This document shows positions 56,595 through 64,000 of a DNA stretch of 64,000 bases, in pieces; within the stretch, counting starts at the first letter, position 1, and each line of letters starts with the position of its first letter. Made by a program: the position numbers and the translations under genes. The notes below the pieces were generated by a model. That model was not told the origin of the DNA. It made no database searches and saw only the letters and a program-made list of their open reading frames with translations. Source of the DNA: Alphaproteobacteria bacterium (GTDB taxonomy: Bacteria; Pseudomonadota; Alphaproteobacteria; Micavibrionales; Micavibrionaceae); NCBI GenBank assembly GCA_021776025.1, contig JAJFGR010000007.1:620001-684000 (forward strand), read 5' to 3'.

Positions 56595-57305
56595 ATGAAG
56601 TATGAGGAAACTTGTGCGGAGGGCTCATTTATAGTTTGGGGTACGGGATTTCGCTTTGAGTATGAAGCACAGACTAGTTTTCTAAATGTTACCCCGCTGG
56701 ATGAAAAAAGAGCCTTAGTGCATTTAAAACTTGATCGGCATTTAGTCAAAGACCCTTTGACCTATGTTGAATCTCTTGATAAAGCCAATCAAATCAAAGC
56801 GTTGATGTATAGCAACAACGCGACCATAAACCTTGCTGAAATCATGGATGACGAGCGCGTTGCCAGCCTTATTGAAACAACAGCGAGTATTTCGCGTTGT
56901 GCTTTTGATCTTCACACACATAATTTTGAGCGGTTTTCTAAAATGCTTTGCCAAAAATTTGATTTAAAAAACGTGAAAATCAAAAAATTCAGGTCGCGCC
57001 GCAAAGAAAATGAACTTTATCTAGCCCGCATACAGACTCGCTACAATAATTCAGTTTGTGTTAGGGCCTGTACGCTTACAGGCCTGACTGCCGCACTGTC
57101 TGAACGAACATTGCGAGATCTGATCACAATGGAGTTTGGGCATAGTTACAATAACTCTGCGCATAGCCTGCTCAATGTCTCATCCAAGCTTGCAACAATC
57201 AGCCATATCCTCGACCAGAACTTTATTCCTGAGCGTAAACTTGCTCGCTATAACGCATTGCGAAGTCAGATGAGTACAGCCGGCATAAGGCGTCACAAAG
57301 AGTGA
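56595..57305 (+). CDS. Hypothetical protein, 236 residues
   Basis: I do not recognise this protein. It has no signal peptide and no clear membrane segment. The N-terminal half alternates short strands and helices; a basic patch lies near residues 127-141 (NVKIKKFRSRRKENE), then polar sequence with RTLRDLITMEFGHSYNN and a C-terminal helix with many charges. The basic patch could bind nucleic acid, but this is a guess. It has its own promoter candidate and stands alone between ldcA-like and carD genes. Confidence 0.65.
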   Translation: MKYEETCAEGSFIVWGTGFRFEYEAQTSFLNVTPLDEKRALVHLKLDRHLVKDPLTYVESLDKANQIKALMYSNNATINLAEIMDDERVASLIETTASISRCAFDLHTHNFERFSKMLCQKFDLKNVKIKKFRSRRKENELYLARIQTRYNNSVCVRACTLTGLTAALSERTLRDLITMEFGHSYNNSAHSLLNVSSKLATISHILDQNFIPERKLARYNALRSQMSTAGIRRHKE

Positions 57306-57342
57306 TACAAACAGGCTCTGAGCGCGCTTTTTGAAGTTTTTG

Positions 57343-57371
57343 TTGATTTTTTACGAAAATTTAACTATACT
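57343..57371 (+). promoter_or_regulatory. Sigma-70-like promoter of carD
   Basis: TTGATT (57343-57348), a 17-base spacer and TATACT (57366-57371) form a good promoter. Transcription would start near 57378, leaving a leader of about 120 bases before carD. Confidence 0.65.
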
Positions 57372-57392
57372 CCCCCTTCACGTTCAAGCAGT

Positions 57393-57462
57393 AAACTGTT
57401 TTGTGAGTAGGGAAAACCGCTTTGTGAGCGCCGTTTTAGGCGTTTTAGCGAAAGCGGTTTTT
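57393..57462 (+). promoter_or_regulatory. Structured leader with terminator-like hairpin before carD
   Basis: The 11-base arms AAAACCGCTTT (57413-57423) and AAAGCGGTTTT (57451-57461) pair perfectly and end in a run of five T, like an intrinsic terminator. A second copy of the left arm, AAACTGTTTT (57393-57402), lies 21 bases upstream and can pair with the same right arm using two G-U pairs. This could give two exclusive structures in the leader. The carD start follows about 37 bases after the T run. Confidence 0.55.
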
Positions 57463-57498
57463 ACATGGACCAAACAAAAACAAAAAAAGGTGCTAAAA

Positions 57499-58038
57499 AT
57501 GGCTGATAACGACAACTTTGACTTCACACAAGGCGATTATGTTGTTTACCCTGCACACGGGGTAGGACAAATCGAAGGCGTGGAAACACAACACATTGCT
57601 GGCATGGATGTCAGCCTGTACGCTGTTTCTTTTGAAAAAGACCGTATGCGCCTCAAAATTCCTGTGATGAAAGCCGAAGCTGCAGGCCTCCGTAAGCTGA
57701 GCACCTCAGACCGTATGGACGACGCCTTGAAGACCCTCAAAGGGAAGTCACGCGTACGACGCACTATGTGGAGCCGCCGCGCGCAAGAATATGAAACAAA
57801 GATCAATTCCGGTGACCCAGTCGCGATTGCAGAAGTTCTGCGCGATCTTAAGCGTAGCAACGATGACACTGAGCAATCTTACTCTGAGCGTCAGATTTAC
57901 CAATCTGCGCTTGAGCGTTTGGCACGTGAAGTGGCCGCTGTTGAGAAGATCACAGAAATCAAAGCGACTGAGCGTCTTGAAGACCTTATGGGTGTCATCA
58001 AGGATGATGTTGAAGAAGCAGGCAAAAAAGCCGCTTAA
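57499..58038 (+). CDS. carD: CarD-family transcription regulator
   Basis: A 179-residue protein that binds RNA polymerase beta and stabilises open complexes at promoters. The N-terminal CarD/TRCF domain (about 8-65) shows FTQGDYVVYPAHGVGQIEGVE-type strands, then a helical C-terminal domain (about 75-165) with RMDDALKTLKGKSRVRRTMWSRR and YSERQIYQSALERLARE, which contacts DNA. The ATG at 57499 with its aagg site is preferred; an in-frame TTG start much further upstream lies before the promoter. A terminator follows. rpoH lies about 1 kb downstream, with a phosphatase-like gene in between. Confidence 0.95.
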   Translation: MADNDNFDFTQGDYVVYPAHGVGQIEGVETQHIAGMDVSLYAVSFEKDRMRLKIPVMKAEAAGLRKLSTSDRMDDALKTLKGKSRVRRTMWSRRAQEYETKINSGDPVAIAEVLRDLKRSNDDTEQSYSERQIYQSALERLAREVAAVEKITEIKATERLEDLMGVIKDDVEEAGKKAA

Positions 58039-58055
58039 TTACAGACTACAGTTTC

Positions 58056-58105
58056 AAACAGGCGCACCGGCGAAGTTTTCCACTTCCTATGCGCCTGTTT
58101 TTATT
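58056..58105 (+). terminator. Intrinsic terminator after carD
   Basis: A perfect 11-bp stem, AAACAGGCGCA (58056-58066) with TGCGCCTGTTT (58090-58100), is followed by further T residues. Confidence 0.85.
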
Positions 58106-58181
58106 GTATAGTATTCTTGATTCTGGGAATTCTTCCCGCCCTCCTTTCTTATTTTTCCGCCACGAAAGATTATAAAAGACT

Positions 58182-59003
58182 TTGTGCACGCACTGGGAAC
58201 ATAACGATTCTTATGCAAAAATAGGACAACCGAATGCGGTTTGGACTGTCCCCGCCATCCACGGGCATTTGGATGAACTCACCCGACTTCACGATCATAT
58301 CCTCAAACATATAAAGCCCGGTGACCGCATTATTTATCACGGTAACTATACCGGCTATGGCGATCAGTCGGTTGCGTGTATCGATGAAATTCTAACCTTC
58401 CGCCGGATGGTTCTGGCTACACCTGGAATGATCTGCACTGATTTTGTTTATTTACGCGGGCAGCAGGAAATTATTTGGGAAAAACTGCTACAGCTGCAAT
58501 TTGCACCTGACCCAACAAACGTTTTGCTGTGGATGCTGGGGAGCGGCCTATCCAACACGCTTTACGATTATGGCCTCTCGCCGCATGACGGGATTGAAGC
58601 CTGCAAATGCGGGACGATGAGCATTACCCGCTGGACGAACATCATCCGCAAAGCTTTGCGCGCACGGGCCGGCCATGAGATTTTCTTTAACCAGCTCAAA
58701 CGCATGGCGTTCACCGATGAAACAGCGCCCTACCCTATGCTGTTTGTTCATGCAGGCCTGATGCCTTGCCAACCACTACATGATCAAGGCGATCATATCT
58801 GGTGGGCAACGGACGAATTTAAATCGATAGAAACCCCTTATAAGCCGTTTGAAAAAGTCGTGCGCGGTTTTGATCCCGACCATAGCGGGCTGCTTTTAAA
58901 TTGTATTACAGCCACAGTTGACGATGGTTGCGGTTTTGGCGGAAAGCTTATCTCTGTTGGCTTTGAAGCCGACGGTCAGGTTGCCAAAATTCTCGAAGCT
59001 TAA
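58182..59003 (+). CDS. Degenerate metallophosphoesterase-like protein
   Basis: A 273-residue protein with the outline of the Ser/Thr phosphatase fold but with changed metal ligands. The place of GDIHG reads PAIHG (24-28: Asp lost, His27 kept), that of GDYVDRG reads GNYTGYG (54-60), and that of GNHE reads GQQE (93-96). The later VHAGL histidine motif near residue 189 is kept. So most of the two-metal centre is missing, and it may be a non-catalytic binding protein. The start is TTG, with an in-frame stop nine bases upstream and no ATG. It lies between carD and rpoH, about 140 bases past the carD stop. Confidence 0.8.
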   Translation: MCTHWEHNDSYAKIGQPNAVWTVPAIHGHLDELTRLHDHILKHIKPGDRIIYHGNYTGYGDQSVACIDEILTFRRMVLATPGMICTDFVYLRGQQEIIWEKLLQLQFAPDPTNVLLWMLGSGLSNTLYDYGLSPHDGIEACKCGTMSITRWTNIIRKALRARAGHEIFFNQLKRMAFTDETAPYPMLFVHAGLMPCQPLHDQGDHIWWATDEFKSIETPYKPFEKVVRGFDPDHSGLLLNCITATVDDGCGFGGKLISVGFEADGQVAKILEA

Positions 59004-59121
59004 AAAAACACAACCCTCCCCTTCATTTTTTGTAACTTTATTCTACTTTATGCGAAGGTGTTTATACTTAGACACGTATAAAGAATATAGGGAGTTTATA
59101 TCCAATCTTCAGGAGGACATC

Positions 59122-60009
59122 ATGGCGTATATCGACGATCCACAAACACAAAAAGCCAACATGGACTACATCCGCAGTTCGATGAGCGAGCCAATGCTTG
59201 AAAAAGAGCATGAGCTTGATTTGGCAAGACGCTGGCGTGATGACGAAGATGAGAAGGCCCTACATGAGATGGTGAAGTCCTATACACGCCTTGTTGTTTC
59301 TGTTGCCTCACGCTTCCGTAATTACGGCCTGCCGATGGGCGACCTTATTCAAGAAGGTAATATCGGCCTTATGCAAGCTGCTAAACGTTTTGATCCCGAG
59401 CGTGATTTACGCTTTTCGACTTATGCAACTTGGTGGATCCGCGCAAGCATACAAGATTACGTGCTGCGCAACTGGTCCATCGTGCGTACAGGGACAACCT
59501 CTGCACAAAAATCATTGTTCTTTAATCTGCGCCGCTTGCGTTCAAAAATTGAAGGGCGCGCTGAAAAAGAAGGGTTGAACGATGACAACCGCGCCGAAAT
59601 CGCGCGCGAGCTTAACGTGAAAGTCAAAGACGTTGAAATCATGGAAGGCCGTATGTCTGGTTCCGATCAATCCCTCAACGCCACGATAGGCGAAGACGGT
59701 GAAGATGATTGGCAAAGCATGCTTAGCGATGACGGGCCAAACCCGGAAGAAGTGGCAACGACCGTTATGGACTCTCAAGCACGCTCTCGCTGGTTGAATA
59801 CAGCCCTTGGCGGTTTAAGTGACCGCGAGCAAACAATCATCCGTCAACGCCATTTAGGTTACGACGTCGTAACACTTGAGGCGCTTGGCAAAGAGCTTGG
59901 CGTGAGCAAAGAGCGCGTGCGCCAACTTGAAGCCCGCGCGATGGAAAAAATTAAAAGCTCAATCGAAGACCAGGTTGAGGATAAAGATAATTTGTTTTTG
60001 GAAGATTAA
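59122..60009 (+). CDS. rpoH: RNA polymerase sigma-32 factor RpoH
   Basis: Directs RNA polymerase to heat-shock promoters. The 295 residues contain region 2 with FSTYATWWIRASIQDYVLRNW near 93-113, the RpoH box QKSLFFNLRRLR at 129-140, and region 4 with GVSKERVRQLEARAMEKIK near 265-283. The perfect aggagg site eleven bases before the ATG decides the start; the longer in-frame extension upstream overlaps the phosphatase-like gene. A terminator follows. Its likely targets in this window include clpB. Confidence 0.97.
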   Translation: MAYIDDPQTQKANMDYIRSSMSEPMLEKEHELDLARRWRDDEDEKALHEMVKSYTRLVVSVASRFRNYGLPMGDLIQEGNIGLMQAAKRFDPERDLRFSTYATWWIRASIQDYVLRNWSIVRTGTTSAQKSLFFNLRRLRSKIEGRAEKEGLNDDNRAEIARELNVKVKDVEIMEGRMSGSDQSLNATIGEDGEDDWQSMLSDDGPNPEEVATTVMDSQARSRWLNTALGGLSDREQTIIRQRHLGYDVVTLEALGKELGVSKERVRQLEARAMEKIKSSIEDQVEDKDNLFLED

Positions 60010-60036
60010 AGCCTGCTAAGACAGCCCCTTCCAAGC

Positions 60037-60071
60037 GCCGAGCGCCCTTCCCCCGGGCTGCTCGGCTTTTT
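60037..60071 (+). terminator. Intrinsic terminator after rpoH
   Basis: GCCGAGC (60037-60043) pairs with GCTCGGC (60060-60066); an inner GCCC/GGGC extends the stem, and TTTTTATT follows. The M48 gene on the other strand ends just after it. Confidence 0.82.
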
Positions 60072-60072
60072 A

Positions 60073-61521
60073 TTATTCAACAATCTTTTTATACAAACGC
60101 CCGGCTTTTAAATTTTTACCTGCACTCAAACCATTGAGAACCCGGAAACGCGGTTCCTGCAGCTTTGTAAATGGCTGGCGGCGTGCAATAGAAGCAACCG
60201 TTTCTCCAGCGCTAGCGGTAAAGGCTTTAAGCCTATACGGCCGCACCGATTTTTTCTCAGCCGCGCTCATAGAACGGAAGCTATAGGTTGTTTTCTTCAT
60301 GCCATCAACCAAGCTAGCCGAAGCACCTTGCGGTATGGCCACCTGGAACCGAGCAAAACGATCTCCCCATTTGATGGCCACAAGCCGGATTGTGACAGGC
60401 CGTCCATTGAGATTGCCGGTAAAGCTCGCTGTTGCACCGGGCTTTCCATTCACCGTTATAGCCTCAAGCCCTTCCAGTTTTTTATCCTTTACCCAATTCC
60501 TTACATAGGCAGATGGATTAAAACCTTGTTTATTCTGCGCCATATCAAAAATTAAAACGCCGCCGGATTGTGACGTTGCCGTTACCTGTGATGGCTGATT
60601 GGCGATATTAAAGCCTTCGGGCACGCTAAAAGTAAAACCAATGCCGGTGTGGTAGAAATTCTGGCCGCGGGCAAATCCCTGCGCGGCGCTATGGCCATAT
60701 GTCATACCATCAATTGTTTTGAGGTGACGATCATGATTAATTTTACCGCCCTTTGGATATCCACCAGCTTGGCCGCGCGTTTGTGCAACACGATCGGCCG
60801 TCGCGGGGTGCGTTGAGAAGTAGCTTTGGCCAGCTGACTTGCCCCGTCCGGCGAGCTGCGCCTCTATCTCCGATTGATTTTTCAATGATGATAAGAACAC
60901 TGACATCGCATCGGCATTATAACCTCCGCGGGTCATATAGCGCAGGCCCAGAGAGTCGGCTTCATTCTCCTGCCCCCGTGAATATGAACTCATATATAGA
61001 TTGGCGCCCACACCAAGCGCTTGCGACGCGCCTGAGCTATCAAGGACTGCTGAGATAATCCCTGCCCCCAGCGACGTCACAACGCCGCGGGAATAGCGCT
61101 CTGCTGAATGGCGCCCAGTGATGTGTCCGGCTTCGTGCGCGAGCACCGCAGCCAGTTCCGCTTCGCTATTGGCTAGCGCTAACAAACCGCGAGAGATGTA
61201 GATATAACCGCCGGGCAGCGCAAAAGCGTTTACAATTGGGCTATCCAAAACATAGAAGGTGTACTTAACGTCTGGGCGCTCTGTATTCGCGGTGACGCGC
61301 TTGCCGATTTCGTTTACATAGGCGCTTACAGCAGCGTTTTTATATAAACCAAATTGCTGAACAATCTTCTCATGTTCAGATGCGCCGACCTTCACTTCCT
61401 GCTGTGGAGACATCAGCGCGGTAAATTGCTGATTGCCCGTTGCGGGGTTTGTCGAACAGGCGGATAACAAAACCGCTGGCAAAAGGGTTAGAGCCGCAAA
61501 GAAAAGCTTGTAATGTCTCAT
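60073..61521 (-). CDS. M48-family metalloprotease, lipoprotein
   Basis: A 482-residue exported zinc protease, BepA/LoiP-like in plan. The N terminus is a lipoprotein signal with lipobox LLSAC (Cys22). The zinc motif HEAGH is at 129-133 and the third ligand Glu lies in QENEADS near 185. The C-terminal half (about 280-480) holds a domain found behind M48 in this family, and the last 50 residues (TASAGETVASIARRQPFTKL) resemble a LysM-like murein-binding element. Such proteases control outer membrane protein assembly. The ATG at 61521 is preferred over one about 117 bases upstream. Confidence 0.92.
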   Translation of the reverse strand: MRHYKLFFAALTLLPAVLLSACSTNPATGNQQFTALMSPQQEVKVGASEHEKIVQQFGLYKNAAVSAYVNEIGKRVTANTERPDVKYTFYVLDSPIVNAFALPGGYIYISRGLLALANSEAELAAVLAHEAGHITGRHSAERYSRGVVTSLGAGIISAVLDSSGASQALGVGANLYMSSYSRGQENEADSLGLRYMTRGGYNADAMSVFLSSLKNQSEIEAQLAGRGKSAGQSYFSTHPATADRVAQTRGQAGGYPKGGKINHDRHLKTIDGMTYGHSAAQGFARGQNFYHTGIGFTFSVPEGFNIANQPSQVTATSQSGGVLIFDMAQNKQGFNPSAYVRNWVKDKKLEGLEAITVNGKPGATASFTGNLNGRPVTIRLVAIKWGDRFARFQVAIPQGASASLVDGMKKTTYSFRSMSAAEKKSVRPYRLKAFTASAGETVASIARRQPFTKLQEPRFRVLNGLSAGKNLKAGRLYKKIVE

Positions 61522-61543
61522 CAAAATCATCCACTTTGGTGTC

Positions 61544-62356
61544 ATGTTTAAAACCCGCCCCATATTAGTCATTTTTTCCGCGCTCGCCAATCTTTTATGG
61601 TTTTCCCCTGCACTCGCGCAACCTTTCCCCGAAGGCAATTACAGTGATCTTCGCGAAACAGGCAAGGCCGAAGTGCTGGAGGTGATTTCACCACTGACAA
61701 TGAAGCTCAGCAATGGTGATATTGCCCATCTGAACAGCCTGCACCTTGTTGACAATACGCCCGAGCATGCCGGACCCTTCGCTGTCACGGCTTTAAATAT
61801 TCTTAAAGATATGCTCGAAGGTGAAACGGTTCTGATCTATCAAGCTAAAAAGAAAGATTGGGGCCGCACCAACCGTATGGGGCATACGCTTGCCCATCTT
61901 GCACGGGAAAAAGATAAAGCATGGGTTCAAGGTACGCTTGTCGGGCTGGGCCTTGCTCAGGTTCAAACCACCAAACGTAACCCTGAAATGGCAGCGCAGC
62001 TTTACGCGCTTGAAAAACATGCGCGGAAAGAAAAGCTGGGTATTTGGGCCAAAGATGCCAAAATTATTTCGCCCGATGAGGCGCCCGAACACATCAACAG
62101 TTTCCAAATTGTTGAAGGCACGATTGAAAGTGCGGCGCTGAAGAAAAACCGTGTGTATCTGAATTTTGGCCGAAACTGGCGCGATGATTTTACCGTGTCG
62201 GTTGCGCCGGAAGATCGACGCGCGTTTTCCGCAAAAGGCCTCAACCCGTTTGAGTGGAGCGGCAAAAAGATCCGCGTGCGCGGCTGGATTGAAGATTATA
62301 ACGGCGCTTATATAGAAATTGACCACCCGGAAGCCATCGAGCTTCTTTCAAAATAA
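61544..62356 (+). CDS. Exported SNase-like (thermonuclease fold) protein
   Basis: A 270-residue protein with a signal peptide (MFKTRPILVIFSALANLLWF and on to ALAQ). The SNase core is about residues 38-160, with VDNTPEHAGPFAVTALNILKDML and KKKDWGRTNRMGHTLAHL segments. The Glu and the second Arg of the nuclease site appear present, but the first Arg (before LLLVDTPE in staphylococcal nuclease) is replaced by Asn/Ser in HLNSLHLVD, so nuclease activity is uncertain. A C-terminal domain (about 180-270) with RKRVRGWIEDYNGAYIEIDHP-like sequence follows. It is divergent from the M48 gene, with 22 bases between starts. Confidence 0.85.
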   Translation: MFKTRPILVIFSALANLLWFSPALAQPFPEGNYSDLRETGKAEVLEVISPLTMKLSNGDIAHLNSLHLVDNTPEHAGPFAVTALNILKDMLEGETVLIYQAKKKDWGRTNRMGHTLAHLAREKDKAWVQGTLVGLGLAQVQTTKRNPEMAAQLYALEKHARKEKLGIWAKDAKIISPDEAPEHINSFQIVEGTIESAALKKNRVYLNFGRNWRDDFTVSVAPEDRRAFSAKGLNPFEWSGKKIRVRGWIEDYNGAYIEIDHPEAIELLSK

Positions 62357-62357
62357 A

Positions 62358-62413
62358 GTCTTTACCTCAGCAGGTGTAAAAGCCTAAGCTGAGCTCAATT
62401 CGTAAAGATTTTA
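62358..62413 (+). terminator. Long hairpin after the SNase-like gene
   Basis: GTCTTTAC (62358-62365) pairs with GTAAAGAT (62402-62409), one G-T pair, and inside it CTCAGC (62366-62371) pairs with GCTGAG (62388-62393). The T tract is short, so this may be a weak terminator or a leader structure of the next gene. Confidence 0.4.
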
Positions 62414-62424
62414 AGACTTAATTT

Positions 62425-63444
62425 ATGCCGCAGCGAAAGACAGCAGAAAACAAGGTGCCTGCACCTGAAAAAACCAACCATACGCCCCGCGTAAGGCTGC
62501 TGGACCTGTTCCCTGCGCTCACGCCATACTCCAGTGGTTTTTTAGCCGTAGATGCCACGCATAACCTGTATTGGGAGCAAAGCGGCAACCCAGATGGCGT
62601 GCCGATCCTGCTGCTGCATGGTGGCCCCGGCGCGGGCGCGACCCCCACGCACCGCCGCTTTTTTGACCCTGATCATTACCGCATCATTATTATCGACCAG
62701 CGCGGCTCAGGGCGATCCCATCCGCTGGGCAGCCTTGAAAACAATACAACGCAGCATTTGGTCGATGATCTGGAGGCCCTGCGTGCACACCTCCAGATTG
62801 ATCGCTGGCATCTCTTTGGCGGGTCTTGGGGCAGTACGCTGGCTTTAAGCTACGTCGCACAACATCCGCAGCATGTTCTAAGCATGATCTTGCGGGGTAT
62901 TTTTCTGTGCGAGCAGACGGAGATCGATTGGTTTCTTTACGGCATGCAAAAGATTTTCCCTGAGGCCTGGGAACAATTCGCCGGGTTTTTGCCGGAGGAT
63001 CAGCAAGACAATTTACTTGAAGGGTATTATCAATGCCTGACAGCAGCAGATGAAGACACACAAATTCAGGCGGCCATTCGCTGGAGCCTATATGAAGGCG
63101 CGTGCTCATCCCTGCTCCCGAATTATGAAACCATTACTACGGCGGAGCAAAAAAGCCACGCCTTGGCCTTGGCCCGACTGGAAGCCCATTATTTCAAGCA
63201 TGAGGTTATTGCCCCGGAAAACAGCCTGCTCAACCATGTTGGAACCTTCAAGAAAATTCCAACGACAATCATTCAGGGGCGTTATGATGCGATCTGTCCC
63301 ATTCAAACCGCGCACAAGCTACACCAACAATGGCCAGAAGCAGATTATGTTGTGGTGCCGGATTCCGGGCATTCCGCGCTAGACCCGACACTACGTTCAC
63401 GATTGATAGAAGCGACGGAACATGCCAAAAGCCTCAAAACGTAA
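62425..63444 (+). CDS. pip: Proline iminopeptidase (peptidase family S33)
   Basis: Removes N-terminal proline from peptides. The 339 residues fit. Seen are the oxyanion motif LLHGGPGAGATP near 68-79, the DQRGSGRSHPLG motif near 91-102, the nucleophile in FGGSWGS (Ser134), an acidic residue in IQGRYDAICPI near 286 and the His in VPDSGHSALDP near 313-323. No signal peptide. It sits 69 bases after the SNase-like gene and 17 bases before pgk. Confidence 0.95.
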   Translation: MPQRKTAENKVPAPEKTNHTPRVRLLDLFPALTPYSSGFLAVDATHNLYWEQSGNPDGVPILLLHGGPGAGATPTHRRFFDPDHYRIIIIDQRGSGRSHPLGSLENNTTQHLVDDLEALRAHLQIDRWHLFGGSWGSTLALSYVAQHPQHVLSMILRGIFLCEQTEIDWFLYGMQKIFPEAWEQFAGFLPEDQQDNLLEGYYQCLTAADEDTQIQAAIRWSLYEGACSSLLPNYETITTAEQKSHALALARLEAHYFKHEVIAPENSLLNHVGTFKKIPTTIIQGRYDAICPIQTAHKLHQQWPEADYVVVPDSGHSALDPTLRSRLIEATEHAKSLKT

Positions 63445-63461
63445 ACCAAAAAAGAGTTCTC

Positions 63462-64000
63462 ATGAATTTTAAATCAATCCGCGATATGGACTTACAAGGC
63501 CAGAAAGTTTTGCTGCGCGTCGACCTTAACGTTCCGGCCCAGCGCAGCCAAGTGATGGACACCACACGGATTGACCGTTTAAAACCAACCATTGACCATT
63601 TGCGCGATGCGGGGGCAAGAGTGCTTATTCTTTCTCACTTCGGTCGACCAGAAGGCGAACAAAACCCAGCGATGTCGCTAGCCTTCCTCTTGCCTACTCT
63701 TGAAGAATGCTGGGGCTGTGAAGTGCGCTTTGCACAGGATTGTATTGGGCCGAAAGCCGAAAAGGTCGCATCGTCACTGCAAGATGGTGAGGTCGCTCTA
63801 CTGGAAAATTTGCGCTTTCACAAAGGTGAAAAAGCCAATGACCCAGACTTTGTGATGCAGTTAGCCGCGCTCGGCGATGTCTACGCCAATGATGCGTTTT
63901 CTGCCGCGCACCGTGCCCATGCCAGCACAGAAGGTCTTGCCAACCAGTTGCCTGCTGCTGCTGGTCTGTTGATGGAACAGGAATTAAATGCGCTTGATGC
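63462..64000 (+). CDS. pgk: Phosphoglycerate kinase (N-terminal part)
   Basis: Interconverts 1,3-bisphosphoglycerate and 3-phosphoglycerate with ADP. The first 179 codons are present and the gene runs off the end of the window. Visible are the conserved RVDLNVP near 20-26, the arginine-bearing SHFGRP near 60-65, LLENLRFHKGEK near 111-122, and NDAFSAAHRAHAST near 145-158. The start is ATG after a weak gagtt site. Confidence 0.96.
   Translation, partial: MNFKSIRDMDLQGQKVLLRVDLNVPAQRSQVMDTTRIDRLKPTIDHLRDAGARVLILSHFGRPEGEQNPAMSLAFLLPTLEECWGCEVRFAQDCIGPKAEKVASSLQDGEVALLENLRFHKGEKANDPDFVMQLAALGDVYANDAFSAAHRAHASTEGLANQLPAAAGLLMEQELNALD

Noticed and set aside
57331-57498. An N-terminal extension of CarD by 56 residues from a TTG start
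   Set aside because: The promoter at 57343-57371 lies inside this extension, its residues do not fit the family, and the ATG at 57499 has a ribosome binding site.
58918-59121. An N-terminal extension of RpoH by 68 residues
   Set aside because: It overlaps the phosphatase-like gene, and a perfect aggagg site precedes the ATG at 59122.
1-64000. CRISPR arrays, prophage or transposase genes
   Set aside because: No regularly spaced short repeats, no phage structural genes and no transposase-like protein were found. The only recombinase is XerD with its normal neighbours.

Overview
The window reads as a chromosomal segment of an alphaproteobacterium. The evidence is gene content and order typical of that class: lysC / RodZ-like / prfA / prmC / DUF4167 / clpB; HIG1-type protein / etfB / etfA; small lipoprotein / lysA / TIGR02302; zinc-ribbon DUF3426 gene / ftsE / ftsX / YdcF / plsC / DUF2125 / tyrA; aroK / aroB / CorC-like divergent from xerD / accA; BolA / DnaJ-like / cobS / cobT; and carD / phosphatase-like / rpoH. 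Base composition is moderate by eye (not counted). The family or order cannot be fixed from the sequence alone; a Rhodospirillales- or Micavibrio-like lineage is only a guess. I see no prophage, insertion sequence with a transposase, CRISPR array or rRNA.

Layout. 1-8.3 kb: the end of gatA, a Cys-rich exported protein and gatB; a DUF4177 / membrane / TerD mini-operon; tRNA-Ser(GCT); an M17 aminopeptidase with an NlpC/P60 hydrolase. 8.4-15.8 kb: a long minus-strand block for translation termination and protein quality control (clpB, DUF4167, prmC, prfA, rodZ-like, lysC). 15.9-24.5 kb: ubiG, the electron transfer flavoprotein, an exported msrA, a pentapeptide-repeat protein, lysA and the large TIGR02302 membrane protein. 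24.5-32.4 kb: zinc-ribbon protein, ftsEX, YdcF, a PlsC-DUF2125 fusion, tyrA, a truncated metA, a methyltransferase and mutT. 32.4-44.7 kb: parvulin, secA, a three-gene redox/hydrolase operon, CorC-like, aroB, aroK, xerD and accA. 44.7-50.4 kb: RHH protein, BolA, J-domain protein and cobS/cobT, the last two split by an opposite-strand gene and a palindromic repeat. 50.5-64 kb: hisS, sufE, clpX, a DHH phosphoesterase, an LD-carboxypeptidase, carD, a degenerate phosphatase, rpoH, an M48 protease, an SNase-like protein, a proline iminopeptidase and the start of pgk.

The content is mostly housekeeping, and the genome is very compact. Of eleven convergent protein-gene junctions, eight overlap, and five of those share a palindromic four-base double stop. 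Stress functions recur (clpB, clpX, rpoH, carD, msrA, mutT, TerD). The best leads for something undescribed are: (1) the carD leader, where two near-identical arms could compete for one terminator-like 3' arm; (2) the phosphatase-fold protein between carD and rpoH, which has lost most metal ligands; (3) a MetA homologue cut to its N-terminal third; (4) a PlsC-DUF2125 fusion; and (5) the BolA / J-protein / CobS / CobT module with no cobalamin genes beside it.
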